The notes beneath the pieces are model-generated. The model ran no database searches. It was not told where the DNA came from and saw only the letters and a list, made by a program, of their open reading frames with translations. Both the position numbers and the translations under genes were made by a program. 28,819 nucleotides of DNA from JAKLKS01 sp964370855 (lineage in GTDB: Bacteria > Planctomycetota > JAJSAM01 > JAKLKS01): positions 1-28,819 of the forward strand of contig CAYJMF010000061.1 in assembly GCA_964370855.1 (NCBI GenBank), given 5' to 3'. This document shows positions 9,954 to 18,285 of the stretch, piece by piece (positions within the stretch are counted from its first letter, which is position 1; each line of letters opens with the position of its first letter).

Positions 9954-11063
9954 CTACCGACGCCCCTCGACCTCCGATTCCCTCCCCTCCCTCAGGATCC
10001 GAAGGCGGAGGCTTCCCCCTTCCTCCACGGCCCCCACGGCGGAGCGCACCTCGGCGGCGGTGGAGACGGGGATCCCGTTCACGGTGAGCAGGAGGTCGAA
10101 GCGCCGGAGCCCCAGGCGCTCCGCCGGGGTCCCGGGAAGGACCTCTTCCACGGAGAGCCCCTCCCCCGCGGGGATCTTCACGTGGGCGCGGAGGACCTCG
10201 GGGATCTCCCCCACCGTCACCCCGAGGACCGGGCCCCCCTCTCCCGTCCCGGGGCGGGACCGGCCGGGACGGGTGCGCTCGAGGAGCGGAAGCCCGGGAA
10301 CGGGCAGGGGGGGGAACTCCGGAGCGGGCCCCCCGAAGAGGCGGATCCGGACGGGCCCGTCCTCCTCCACCAGGCCCTTCACCTTCGCCCAGATCTCGGG
10401 ATGCTCCTTCTCCATGGCCTCGACGTCGTGAGCCTCGAAGGACTCCGTCTTCCCGGCGCCGTCGGACCGCTTCGTCAGGGTGACCGCCACCTTCCCGTCG
10501 GAGCCGATGCGGACCTCGATGCGCTCCCCGCCGGAGTTCAAGATGACGTGCCTCTGGACGGAGTCCCCCTCACCGGGGACGGTGCGCGGGGAGGGGTCCC
10601 GCCGCTCGAGCCCCTCGAACCTCCGCTGCAGTTCCGCCATGCGCCGCCGCATGTCCTCGAAGGCGCGGTCGAGGTCGGGGTAGGGCTCCCCGGTTCCCGT
10701 CTCCCCCTCGATGCCGGGCTCCTCCTCCCCCGCCTCCTCCCGCTCCTCGAAGCGCAGGCGCGGGGGGCCGTCCCCCTTCCTCCTGCCCTCGTCGAGGAGG
10801 CCGAGGAGCCGGCTCGAGGCCCAGCGGACCTGGGCGTCCCCGGAGGCGGCGCCCTTCCCGAGGGCCTCCTTCGCGGCCGCCCCGAGTTCCTTCAGGCGGC
10901 AATAGGCCTTCTCCCGCGCGGCGAAGTCGGGGTCGCCGTGGGACTTCACGAGGGCGTCGGCGTCCTCCCCCTCCTCGGCCCGGACGGCGGCCAGGGTGAG
11001 GGTGCCGGCGGCCAGGGCGACGACGAGGCCGGCGGCGAAGATGAACCGGTTGCGGGCATCCAT
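9954..11063 (-). CDS. Membrane-anchored or exported PDZ-domain protein
   Basis: Predicted 369-residue protein of unknown function. AAAGGAGGT (complement of 11068-11076) lies four bases before the ATG at 11063 and fixes this start. The N-terminus MDARNRFIFAAGLVVALAAG is a signal peptide or signal anchor. A charged helical segment follows (residues about 30-100). A coiled-coil-like stretch with DMRRRMAELQRRFEGLERR sits near the middle. A C-terminal PDZ domain (about 275-365) has LGVTVGEIP, SVEEVLPGTPAERLGLRRFD and LLLTVNGIPVSTAAEVRSAV. No serine protease domain is present, so this is not a DegP/HtrA-type protease. It resembles stand-alone PDZ proteins found next to envelope stress factors. It lies 131 bases downstream of accA on the same strand. 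Confidence 0.72.
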   Translation of the reverse strand: MDARNRFIFAAGLVVALAAGTLTLAAVRAEEGEDADALVKSHGDPDFAAREKAYCRLKELGAAAKEALGKGAASGDAQVRWASSRLLGLLDEGRRKGDGPPRLRFEEREEAGEEEPGIEGETGTGEPYPDLDRAFEDMRRRMAELQRRFEGLERRDPSPRTVPGEGDSVQRHVILNSGGERIEVRIGSDGKVAVTLTKRSDGAGKTESFEAHDVEAMEKEHPEIWAKVKGLVEEDGPVRIRLFGGPAPEFPPLPVPGLPLLERTRPGRSRPGTGEGGPVLGVTVGEIPEVLRAHVKIPAGEGLSVEEVLPGTPAERLGLRRFDLLLTVNGIPVSTAAEVRSAVGAVEEGGSLRLRILREGRESEVEGRR

Positions 11064-11194
11064 GGGGACCTCCTTTGCCGGGGGCCGCGGGGGCCCTTCG
11101 GAGGGGCCCGCGCGCCCCGGGCGCGCTCGTGGATTCGACGGACGGGGGCCCGGGAACCGGAAACGGGGCGCGGGTTCCGCGGAGAGGGGCGGGC

Positions 11195-12274
11195 TCAAGC
11201 CTCGTGGAGGTGGCGGCCGATCTCGCGGTACTTGCGGTAGCGGGTCTTCACGAGGGCCTCCACGGGAACGCGGTCGAGGTCGTCGAGGGCGCCGAGGAGG
11301 GTCGCCTTGAGGCGGCGGGCCATCTCGTCCACGTCCCGGTGGGCGCCCCCGAGGGGCTCCTCGACGATGCCGTCCACGACGCCGAGGCGGAGGAGGTCGG
11401 CGGCGGTGATCCGGAGCGCCGCGGCGGCGTCGGCGGCCCGCTCCCGGCTCTTCCAGAGGATGCTGGCGCACCCCTCCGGGGAGATGACCGAGTAGTAGGC
11501 GTTCTCGAGGATGTAGACCCGGTCCGCCACGCCGATGGCCAGGGCCCCGCCGGAGCCCCCCTCGCCGATGACCACCGCCACGAGGGGCACGCGGAGGACG
11601 CACATCTCGAGGATGCTCTCGGCGATGGCCCAGGCCTGGCCCCGCTCCTCGGCGTCGATGCCGGGGTAGGCGCCGGGGGTGTCGATGAGGCAGATCACCG
11701 GGAGGCGGAACCGCTCCGCGAGGCGCATCTTGGCCATGGCCTTGCGGTAGCCCTCGGGGCGGGCCATGCCGAAGTTGCTGACGAGGCGCTCCTTCGTGTC
11801 CCGCCCCTTCCGCTGTCCCACGACGAGGACCCGCCGCTCCCCGATGCGCGCGAGACCCGTGAAGATGGCCCCGTCGTCCCCGGAGCAGCGGTCCCCGTGG
11901 AGTTCGAGGACGTCGTCGAAGACCCGTTCCACGTAGTCTCGGAAGTAGGGCCGGGCCGGGTGGCGGGCGACCTGCACCCGCTCCCAGGGGGTGAGGCGGC
12001 CGTAGACTTCCATGGTGAGCGCCCGGCACTTCTCGTCCTCCTTGCGGCACTCCCGGGCGAGCTCCCCGAGCTTGCGATCCAGCTCCGCCAGCTTCCGGGG
12101 GGCGTCCTCGGGCGGGGGTTCCGCGGCCCCCGCCGTCGGCGGCGGCGGCACGCGGAGGACCTTCATCTCCTCCTCGACCCCCCGCATCGCGCGGCGGAGC
12201 TCCTCGACCCGCATCAGCTGGTCGTAGATGGGGCGCTCGAAGGGGAGGCAGGCCTGGGTCTCGATTCCGGACAT
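11195..12274 (-). CDS. accA: Acetyl-CoA carboxylase carboxyltransferase subunit alpha
   Basis: Alpha half of the carboxyltransferase that moves the carboxyl group from biotin-BCCP to acetyl-CoA, giving malonyl-CoA for fatty acid synthesis. The 359-residue product contains the family hallmarks GDRCSGDDGAIFTGLARIG, GMARPEGYRKAMAKMRLAE, ICLIDTPGAYPGIDAEERGQ and GEGGSGGALAIGVADRV. It ends with MARRLKATLLGALDDL. Residues 15-100 form the charged N-terminal helical region seen in AccA, here with a Pro/Ala insert. The ATG at 12274 starts MSGIETQA; only weak GC-rich sequence precedes it, and I chose it because the protein is otherwise full length. No accD is in the window, so the beta subunit must be encoded elsewhere. 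The upstream region is shared with the divergent purL and contains a palindromic repeat. Confidence 0.95.
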   Translation of the reverse strand: MSGIETQACLPFERPIYDQLMRVEELRRAMRGVEEEMKVLRVPPPPTAGAAEPPPEDAPRKLAELDRKLGELARECRKEDEKCRALTMEVYGRLTPWERVQVARHPARPYFRDYVERVFDDVLELHGDRCSGDDGAIFTGLARIGERRVLVVGQRKGRDTKERLVSNFGMARPEGYRKAMAKMRLAERFRLPVICLIDTPGAYPGIDAEERGQAWAIAESILEMCVLRVPLVAVVIGEGGSGGALAIGVADRVYILENAYYSVISPEGCASILWKSRERAADAAAALRITAADLLRLGVVDGIVEEPLGGAHRDVDEMARRLKATLLGALDDLDRVPVEALVKTRYRKYREIGRHLHEA

Positions 12275-12311
12275 GGCCCCGGATGGTGGCACGGCGGGAA
12301 GGGGCCGGCAA

Positions 12312-12361
12312 GCGGGAAAGCGGGACGATGGGACGATCGTGCCATCGTTCCGTTTTCCCAC
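12312..12361. repeat. Imperfect 50-base palindrome between accA and purL
   Basis: The sequence is symmetric about 12336/12337 (central GATC). Of 25 mirrored pairs, 21 are Watson-Crick and two more would be G-U in RNA. The core GGGACGATCGTGCCA (12330-12344) recurs exactly on the minus strand at 20200-20214. It sits in the divergent accA/purL intergenic region. It may be a REP-like element or a long operator; the second copy elsewhere favours a dispersed repeat. Confidence 0.75.
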
Positions 12362-12415
12362 TCCCGCGCCCGGGGGCGCCTTTACACTCCCCGTTCCCCC
12401 GGAGGCCCTTCCCCC

Positions 12416-15325
12416 GTGAACCCGTCCGCCGCGTCCGCTCCACCGGAATCCCGCGTCCTCAGGGTGGCCGTGGGCACCCGGCCGGGGCACGGGGATCCGC
12501 GGGGCGCCGCCGCGCTGGCCATCCTCCGGGAGACGGGCCTCGCCGGGGCCTCCTCCGTGCGGTTCCAGGCCGTCTACCTCGTGGAGACCGCGGCCCCCGC
12601 CGCCGAGGTGGAGCGCGCCGCACGGGAGTTCCTCGCGGACCCGGTCCTCGAGGAATTCGCCGTGGACGGCCCCGTGCGCCCCGACGAGGAGGTCCTCCCC
12701 GTCCTCACCGTGCTCCGCCGCCCCGGCGTCATGGACCCCGCCGAGGCCTCCGTCCGGGGGGGCCTCCGCGACCTCGGCATCGAGGCCGCCTCGGTGCGGA
12801 CGGGGCGCCGCTACGTCCTCGAGGGGGCCGTGGACCCCGCCGCCGCCGCCGCCGCCGTGGCCCGGACCCTGGCCAACGAGGTCGTGGAGGAGGTCCACCG
12901 CGGCGTGGCCCTCCCCACCCGGGTCCCCCACCCCGCCCCCTTCGCCTTCCGCCCGGTGACCGTCCCCCTGCGGGGGGCCCCCGACGGGGAGCTCGCCCGC
13001 ATCTCCCGGGAGGGGGGGCTCAGCCTCGAGGTCTTCGAAATGCGGGCCATCGCCGACCACTTCGGGAAGGTCGGCCGCGACCCCTCGGACACGGAGCTCG
13101 AGACCCTCGCCCAGACCTGGTCCGAGCACTGCAAGCACAAGACCCTGACGGGGGCCGTGACGACCCGGGACCCCGACGGCGAGCGCTCCTACGGAAACCT
13201 CCTCAAGGAGACCATCGTCCTCGCCACGGAGAAGCTGGCGCGCCCCTGGTGCCTCTCCGTGTTCGTGGACAACGCCGGCGTCGTGGCGCTGGACGACCAC
13301 TGGGGCGTCTGCATGAAGGTGGAGACCCACAACCACCCCTCCGCCATCGAGCCCTACGGCGGCGCGGGGACGGGCATCGGGGGGGTCATCCGGGACATCC
13401 TCGGCACCGGCCTCGGAGCGCGGCCCGTGGCGGGCACCGACGTCTTCTGCCTCGCCCCTCCGGATCTCCCCGACGCGGCGGTCCCGAAGGGGGCCCTCCA
13501 CCCCCGCCGCGTGCTCCGCGGCGTGGTGGCCGGCGTCCGCGACTACGGCAACCGCATGGGCATCCCCACGGTCTCCGGCGGGCTCTGGTTCGACGAGCGC
13601 TACGTCGGCAATCCCCTCGTCTTCGCGGGCACCGTGGGCATCCTCCCCCGCTCCATGGTGGAGAAGCGCGCCCGCCCCGGGGACCGGGTGGTGGTCGTCG
13701 GCGGCCGCACCGGCCGGGACGGGATCCACGGGGCGACCTTCTCCTCCGCGGGCCTCCACCAGGACTCCGAGAGCCTCGACGCCGGGGCGGTGCAGATCGG
13801 CAACCCCATCGAGGAGAAGCGGGTGCTCGACGCCCAGCTCCGCGCCCGGGACGAGGGCCTCTACACGGCGGTGACGGACTGCGGCGCCGGCGGGCTCTCC
13901 TCGGCCGTGGGCGAGATGGCCGAGGGGCTCGGGGCCGAGGTCCACCTCGAGCGGGTCCCGACGAAGTACCCGGGCCTCTCCCACACGGAGGTCTGGATCA
14001 GCGAAGCCCAGGAGCGCATGGTCCTCTCCGTGCCCCCGGAGCGGCTCCCCCGCCTGCGGGAGATCTTCACCGCCGAGGGCGTGGAGGTGACGGACCTCGG
14101 GGAGTTCACCGGTTCCGGCCGGCTCGTGCTGCGCTGGACCGGGGAGGTCGTGGCGGACCTCGACCTCTCCTTCCTCCACGGCGGCCTCCCCCGCCGGGCC
14201 CGGGAGGCCCGCTGGGAGCCGCGGGCGGATCTCGGGGGCCCCGCCCCGGAGCCGGCGGACCACGAAAGGACGCTCCTCGCCCTCCTCTCCGACTGGAACG
14301 TCTGCTCCCGGGAGCCCGTGGTCCGCCAGTACGACCACGAGGTGCAGGGCGGGTCGGCGCTCAAGCCCTTCGCCGGCCCCCGCGGCGTCGGCCCCCAGGA
14401 CGCCGCCGCGGTGGCCCCCCTCGAGACGGCGCCGCGGGGGGTCGTCATCGCCTGCGGGCTCAACCCCGGGTACTCGGACCACGATCCCCGCGCCATGGCG
14501 GCGGCGGTCATCGACGAGGCGATCCGCAACGCCGTGGCCGTGGGCGCCGACCCCGACCGCATCGCGCTCCTCGACAACTTCTGCTGGGCCGACGCGCGGC
14601 GCCCCGAGGAGCTCGGCGCCCTGGTGCGCGTGGCCGAGGCCTGCCGCGACACGGCCCTGGCCTTCGGGACCCCCTGGATCTCCGGCAAGGACTCCATCCA
14701 CAACGAGTACGACGCCGGGGGGCGGCGCATCGCCATCCCGGGCACGCTCCTCGTCTCGGCGCTGGGGGTCGTGGAGGACGTGGGGCGCCTCGTCTCCATG
14801 GACCTCAAGGCCGGGGGCTCCCGCCTCTACCTCCTCGGGGTCACGCGGGACGAGCGGGGCGGCGGACTGCTGGCCCGGAGCGAGGGCTCCCGGGGCGGCG
14901 CCGTCCCCCTCTGCCGGCCCCCGGAGTCCCTGTCCGTGTTCCGCGCCCTCCACGGCGCCATCGGGGCCGGCCTCGTGCTCGCCTGCCACGACCTCTCCGA
15001 CGGCGGCCTCGGGGTGGCGGCGGCGGAGATGTGCCTCGCCGGGGACCGCGGCGCCCGCCTCGTCCTCACCTCCGTCCCCTACGAGGGGGCCGAGGCCACG
15101 GACGGGGCGCTGCTCTGGTCCGAGTCCACGGGGCGCTTCCTCGTGGAGGTGGCCGGGGGGAAGGCGGAAGCCTTCGAGAAGGCGACGGCCGGACTCCCCG
15201 TCGCCCGCGTCGGCGGGACCACGGGGGACGGGCGGCTGCGGGTCGAGGGGCTCCGGTCGGCGGTGGTGATCGACGCGCCCGTGGACCGCCTCCGCGAGGC
15301 CTTCACGAGGAGGCTCCCCCTGTGA
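12416..15325 (+). CDS. purL: Phosphoribosylformylglycinamidine synthase, PurS-like domains fused to PurL
   Basis: Synthetase component of FGAM synthase, the fourth step of de novo purine synthesis. It uses ATP and ammonia supplied by PurQ to turn FGAR into FGAM. The 969-residue product is longer than a small PurL (about 740) and shorter than a full large PurL (about 1300). The extra N-terminal 160 residues read as two tandem PurS-like units, one around 14-85 (GDPRGAAALAILRETGL to DPVLEEFAVDG) and one around 90-160 (MDPAEASVRGGLRDLGI to NEVVEEVH). The PurL core has TWSEHCKHKT near 237 and KVETHNHPSAIEPYGGAGTG near 301. GTG at 12416 is chosen for GGAGG at 12401-12405 and because the PurS similarity begins shortly after. 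The stop overlaps the purQ start by four bases. Confidence 0.94.
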   Translation: MNPSAASAPPESRVLRVAVGTRPGHGDPRGAAALAILRETGLAGASSVRFQAVYLVETAAPAAEVERAAREFLADPVLEEFAVDGPVRPDEEVLPVLTVLRRPGVMDPAEASVRGGLRDLGIEAASVRTGRRYVLEGAVDPAAAAAAVARTLANEVVEEVHRGVALPTRVPHPAPFAFRPVTVPLRGAPDGELARISREGGLSLEVFEMRAIADHFGKVGRDPSDTELETLAQTWSEHCKHKTLTGAVTTRDPDGERSYGNLLKETIVLATEKLARPWCLSVFVDNAGVVALDDHWGVCMKVETHNHPSAIEPYGGAGTGIGGVIRDILGTGLGARPVAGTDVFCLAPPDLPDAAVPKGALHPRRVLRGVVAGVRDYGNRMGIPTVSGGLWFDERYVGNPLVFAGTVGILPRSMVEKRARPGDRVVVVGGRTGRDGIHGATFSSAGLHQDSESLDAGAVQIGNPIEEKRVLDAQLRARDEGLYTAVTDCGAGGLSSAVGEMAEGLGAEVHLERVPTKYPGLSHTEVWISEAQERMVLSVPPERLPRLREIFTAEGVEVTDLGEFTGSGRLVLRWTGEVVADLDLSFLHGGLPRRAREARWEPRADLGGPAPEPADHERTLLALLSDWNVCSREPVVRQYDHEVQGGSALKPFAGPRGVGPQDAAAVAPLETAPRGVVIACGLNPGYSDHDPRAMAAAVIDEAIRNAVAVGADPDRIALLDNFCWADARRPEELGALVRVAEACRDTALAFGTPWISGKDSIHNEYDAGGRRIAIPGTLLVSALGVVEDVGRLVSMDLKAGGSRLYLLGVTRDERGGGLLARSEGSRGGAVPLCRPPESLSVFRALHGAIGAGLVLACHDLSDGGLGVAAAEMCLAGDRGARLVLTSVPYEGAEATDGALLWSESTGRFLVEVAGGKAEAFEKATAGLPVARVGGTTGDGRLRVEGLRSAVVIDAPVDRLREAFTRRLPL

Positions 15326-16092
15326 GCGCCCCCCGGGTCACCGTTCTCCGCACGGCGGGCACCAACTGCGACGCCGAGCTCGTGCGCGCCTTCGAGATGG
15401 CCGGCGGCTCCCCCTCCCTCCTCCACCTCGAGGAGGTCGTGGCGAAGCCGGCCCTCCTCCGCGAGGCCGACGTGCTCGCCTTCCCCGGCGGGTTCACCTA
15501 CGGGGACGACGTCGCCTCGGGGGCGGTCTTCGCGGTGAAGCTCAGGGCCCGCCTGCTGGAGCCGCTGCTGCGGTGCGTCGAGGAGGGGCGGCTGGTGTTC
15601 GGCGTCTGCAACGGGTTCCAGATTCTCGTCCGGGCCGGGCTCCTGCCCGGCATGGACGGCCCCGGGACCCCGGGGGAGGCGGCGCTCGGGTTCAACGACT
15701 CGGCCCGCTTCGAGGACCGCTGGGTCTCCCTCGAGGGGACGTCGGACCGCTGCCCCTGGGTTCCGCGCGGGACCCTCATCGACTGCCCCGTCGCCCACGG
15801 CGAGGGGAAGTTCGTCCCCCGGGACGGGGACGTGCTCCGGCGCCTCGATGAGAACGGCCAGGTGGTCCTCCGCTACCGGATGCCCGCCGGCGTCCCGCCG
15901 GGGACGTGGCCCCACAATCCCAACGGCTCCGTCTCCGACATCGCCGGCGTCTGCGATCCCACGGGGCGGATCTTCGGCCTCATGCCCCACCCGGAGCGGA
16001 ACATCCTCCCCTGGCACCACCCGGGGCGGAGGGGGGCCAGCGGGCTCCCCGTGTTCGGGAACGCCATCCGCTGGGTGCGGGAACACCGCTGA
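15322..16092 (+). CDS. purQ: Phosphoribosylformylglycinamidine synthase glutaminase subunit PurQ
   Basis: Class I glutamine amidotransferase that releases ammonia from glutamine for the PurL reaction. The product has 256 residues, with the catalytic triad visible: Cys96 in VFGVCNGFQ, His223 and Glu225 in MPHPERN. The opening VTVLRTAGTNCDAE is typical of PurQ and of the C-terminal domain of large PurL. The GTG start overlaps the purL stop as GTGA, so translation is coupled and the two subunits are probably made in equal amounts. It ends 57 bases before the next gene. Confidence 0.95.
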   Translation: MSAPRVTVLRTAGTNCDAELVRAFEMAGGSPSLLHLEEVVAKPALLREADVLAFPGGFTYGDDVASGAVFAVKLRARLLEPLLRCVEEGRLVFGVCNGFQILVRAGLLPGMDGPGTPGEAALGFNDSARFEDRWVSLEGTSDRCPWVPRGTLIDCPVAHGEGKFVPRDGDVLRRLDENGQVVLRYRMPAGVPPGTWPHNPNGSVSDIAGVCDPTGRIFGLMPHPERNILPWHHPGRRGASGLPVFGNAIRWVREHR

Positions 16093-16110
16093 GGGGCGGG
16101 CGGCCGAATG

Positions 16111-16133
16111 TCTCATAGTATGATACTTTAAGA
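16111..16133 (+). promoter_or_regulatory. AT-rich palindrome upstream of the aldolase/dehydrogenase gene
   Basis: An isolated AT-rich segment interrupts very GC-rich DNA and is arranged as an 11-1-11 imperfect palindrome around G16122. The inner AGTAT-G-ATACT is perfect, and 9 of 11 pairs match over the full arms. It includes TATGAT (16119-16124), a fair -10 box, but no -35 box is seen at normal spacing. It lies 16 bases before the start codon at 16150. An operator for a sugar-responsive repressor, or a promoter, would explain it. Confidence 0.4.
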
Positions 16134-16149
16134 CGCGCCGGGAGGCCCC

Positions 16150-18210
16150 ATGATCCGCGACCGCTGGAGGGACGCCGACGCCCGGGGGATGGACGAGTTC
16201 GACCTCCTCGTGCACGGGTCGCGGCTGCTCGGCGCCGAGGAGGACCTCGTCCTGTGGGGCGGCGGGAACACCTCCGTCAAGCGCACCGAGCGTGACCACG
16301 CCGGGCGGCGGATCCCCGTGATGCGGGTGAAGGGCTCCGGCGGCGACCTCAAGTCCATCGATCGCTCCGGCTTCCCCGGCGTGCGGCTCGAGGAGATCCC
16401 GCCGCTGCGGTCGCGCAAGGACATGACCGACGCGGAGATGGTCGCCTACCTCGGCCGCTGCCTCACGAACCCAGACGCGAAGCGGCCCTCCATCGAGACG
16501 CTCCTCCACGGCTTCCTCCCGGACCGGGCGGTCTTCCACAGCCACGCCGACCCGATCCTGGCGCTGACCAACAACCCCGACCCGGAGCGGCACATCGCCG
16601 CGGCCCTGGGCCCCGGCTTCGTCGTGGTCCCCTACCGCCGGCCCGGCTTCGCGCTGTCGAAACTGGTGGGCGAGGCGCGGGCGGCCCACCCGAAGGCGAG
16701 GGGCGCGGTCCTCCTCAACCACGGGCTCTTCACCTGGGCGGACACGGTGAAGGAGGCCTACCGCGCCCACATCCGGGCGGTGAACGCGGCGTCGAGGTAC
16801 CTCGCGCGGAAGCGCCGCGCCCGGCCCTTCGGCGCCGCCGCCGCGCGGCCCCTCCCCACGGCGGAGCGCCGCTCCGCCGCCGCGGCGCTGGCGCCGCGGC
16901 TCCGCGGGCTCCTCGCGACGCCGCTGCGGATGGTGCTCCGTTACGAGGAGGATCCCCTCGTCCTCGAGTTCGCCGCGGCGCGGGCGGCCCGGGACCTCTG
17001 CCGCATCGGGCCGGCGACGCCGGACCACCTCCTCCACACGAAGCGGCTCCCCTGCCTCGTCGAGGCCACGGACCCGCGGGACCCGGAGCGGACGGCGGCG
17101 GAGGCGAAGGGGGCGCTGGACGGGTGGGCGCGGGACTACGACCGCTGGGTCCGCCGCTGGAACCGGGACGGGCACGCCGTGGAGGACCTCGTCCCCCGCG
17201 TCGTGATCGTGCGGGGGCTCGGCATGTGGACCGCCGGCCGCGACCCGCGCCAGGCGCGGGTGGTGGGCGACATCTACCGCCACACCGTCTCCATCATGGC
17301 CGCGGCGGCGGGGCTCGGCGGGTTCCGGTCGCTCCCGCCGAAGGAGCAGTTCCGGGCGGAGTACTGGGAGCTCGAGCTCTACAAGCGGACGCTGCTGCCG
17401 CCGGAGAAGGAGCTGGCGCGGCGGGTGGCGGTGGTGACGGGGGCGGCCCGGGGGATCGGGAAGGCCATCGCCGACCGGTTCCTGGCGGAGGGGGCCTGCG
17501 TCGTCCTCCACGACCGGGACGGAGGGAGGCTGGAGGAGACCGCGGCCTCCCTCGGGGAATCCCATGGGGCGGACCGCGTGCTCGCCGTGCGCGGCGATGT
17601 GACCTCGGAGGGGGACGTGAAGGCGCTCTTCGACGGGGCGCGCCTCCGGTTCGGCGGCGCGGACCTCGTCGTGGCCAACGCCGGGGTGGCGCCGGCCGGC
17701 GCCGTGGACCGGCTCGCGCTGGCCGACTGGGAGCGGGCGCTGGCCGTGAACGCGACGGGCTCCTTCCTCGCGGCGCGGGAGGGGATGCGGGTGATGAAGG
17801 AGCAGGGGACGGGCGGGGGGTTCGTCTTCGTGGCGAGCAAGAACGTGCCGGCGCCGGGGAAGGAGTTCGGGGCCTACTCGGCGGCGAAGGCGGCGCAGGC
17901 CCAGCTCGCGCGGGTACTGGCGCTGGAGGGGGCGCCCTTCGGGGTGCGGGTGAACTTCCTGCATCCCGACGCGGTGTTCGAGGACTCGGGGCTGTGGTCT
18001 CCGGAACTGCGGGCGGATCGGGCGAAGGCGCAGGGGATCGACCCTTCCGGGGTTCCGGAGGCGTACCGGAAGAGGAGTCTGCTGGGGCTCGAGGTGCGGC
18101 CTCGGGACGTGGCCGAGGCGGCGCTGTTCTTCGCGTCGGAACGGTCGTCGCGGATCACAGGCGCGTGGCTGCCGGTCGACGCCGGCCTGAAGGAGGCCTT
18201 CCCGCGGTGA
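16150..18210 (+). CDS. Bifunctional class II aldolase / short-chain dehydrogenase (RhaD-SDR type)
   Basis: Fusion of a zinc-dependent class II aldolase/adducin domain (residues about 1-410) with a short-chain dehydrogenase (about 425-686). The aldolase half has GGGNTSVK at 37-44, the acidic residue in PSIET near 116, zinc ligands His130 and His132 in HSHAD, and His191 in LNHGLFTW. The dehydrogenase half has TGAARGIG for cofactor binding, NAG, the catalytic Ser in VASKN, and Tyr/Lys in YSAAK. The joining YWELELYKR is typical of the rhamnulose-1-phosphate aldolase/lactaldehyde dehydrogenase family. In that family one protein cleaves the sugar phosphate and oxidises the lactaldehyde. No rhamnose genes lie nearby, so the substrate is inferred. 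GGAGG at 16141-16145 precedes the ATG. The stop codon is the first base triplet of a palindromic repeat. Confidence 0.88.
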   Translation: MIRDRWRDADARGMDEFDLLVHGSRLLGAEEDLVLWGGGNTSVKRTERDHAGRRIPVMRVKGSGGDLKSIDRSGFPGVRLEEIPPLRSRKDMTDAEMVAYLGRCLTNPDAKRPSIETLLHGFLPDRAVFHSHADPILALTNNPDPERHIAAALGPGFVVVPYRRPGFALSKLVGEARAAHPKARGAVLLNHGLFTWADTVKEAYRAHIRAVNAASRYLARKRRARPFGAAAARPLPTAERRSAAAALAPRLRGLLATPLRMVLRYEEDPLVLEFAAARAARDLCRIGPATPDHLLHTKRLPCLVEATDPRDPERTAAEAKGALDGWARDYDRWVRRWNRDGHAVEDLVPRVVIVRGLGMWTAGRDPRQARVVGDIYRHTVSIMAAAAGLGGFRSLPPKEQFRAEYWELELYKRTLLPPEKELARRVAVVTGAARGIGKAIADRFLAEGACVVLHDRDGGRLEETAASLGESHGADRVLAVRGDVTSEGDVKALFDGARLRFGGADLVVANAGVAPAGAVDRLALADWERALAVNATGSFLAAREGMRVMKEQGTGGGFVFVASKNVPAPGKEFGAYSAAKAAQAQLARVLALEGAPFGVRVNFLHPDAVFEDSGLWSPELRADRAKAQGIDPSGVPEAYRKRSLLGLEVRPRDVAEAALFFASERSSRITGAWLPVDAGLKEAFPR

Positions 18211-18285
18211 ACAGCAAAACGGTGTCAGACACCTATTGGCTGCGACTCTGCAGCCAATAGGTGTCTGACACCGTTGTGCTGTTCA
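18208..18285. repeat. 78-base palindromic element between convergent genes, stop codon to stop codon
   Basis: Two 36-base arms (18208-18243 and 18250-18285) are complementary except for one position and enclose a six-base loop. Each arm begins with TGA: the left TGA is the stop of the plus-strand gene, and the right one, read on the minus strand, is the stop of the opposing gene. The element therefore fills the intergenic space exactly. Each arm contains a smaller palindrome (units 18212-18242 and 18251-18281) with core GGTGTCAGACACC flanked by CAGC and GCTG. This is a head-to-head pair of REP-like units, like a BIME. A third unit lies at 20222-20252. Confidence 0.85.

Noticed and set aside
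12275..14989. Minus-strand extension of the accA frame and other long antisense frames over purL
   Set aside because: They lie opposite purL, which has full family motifs. accA is complete from 12274.
15079..17964. Minus-strand frame of 961 codons across purQ and the aldolase gene
   Set aside because: Low-complexity composition, no motif, and fully opposed to two well-supported genes.
18208..18285. Interpretation as an ordinary intrinsic terminator
   Set aside because: No T-tract on either strand, and the stem is much longer than needed. A second-hand role in ending transcripts is possible, but the nested repeated units point to a dispersed element.
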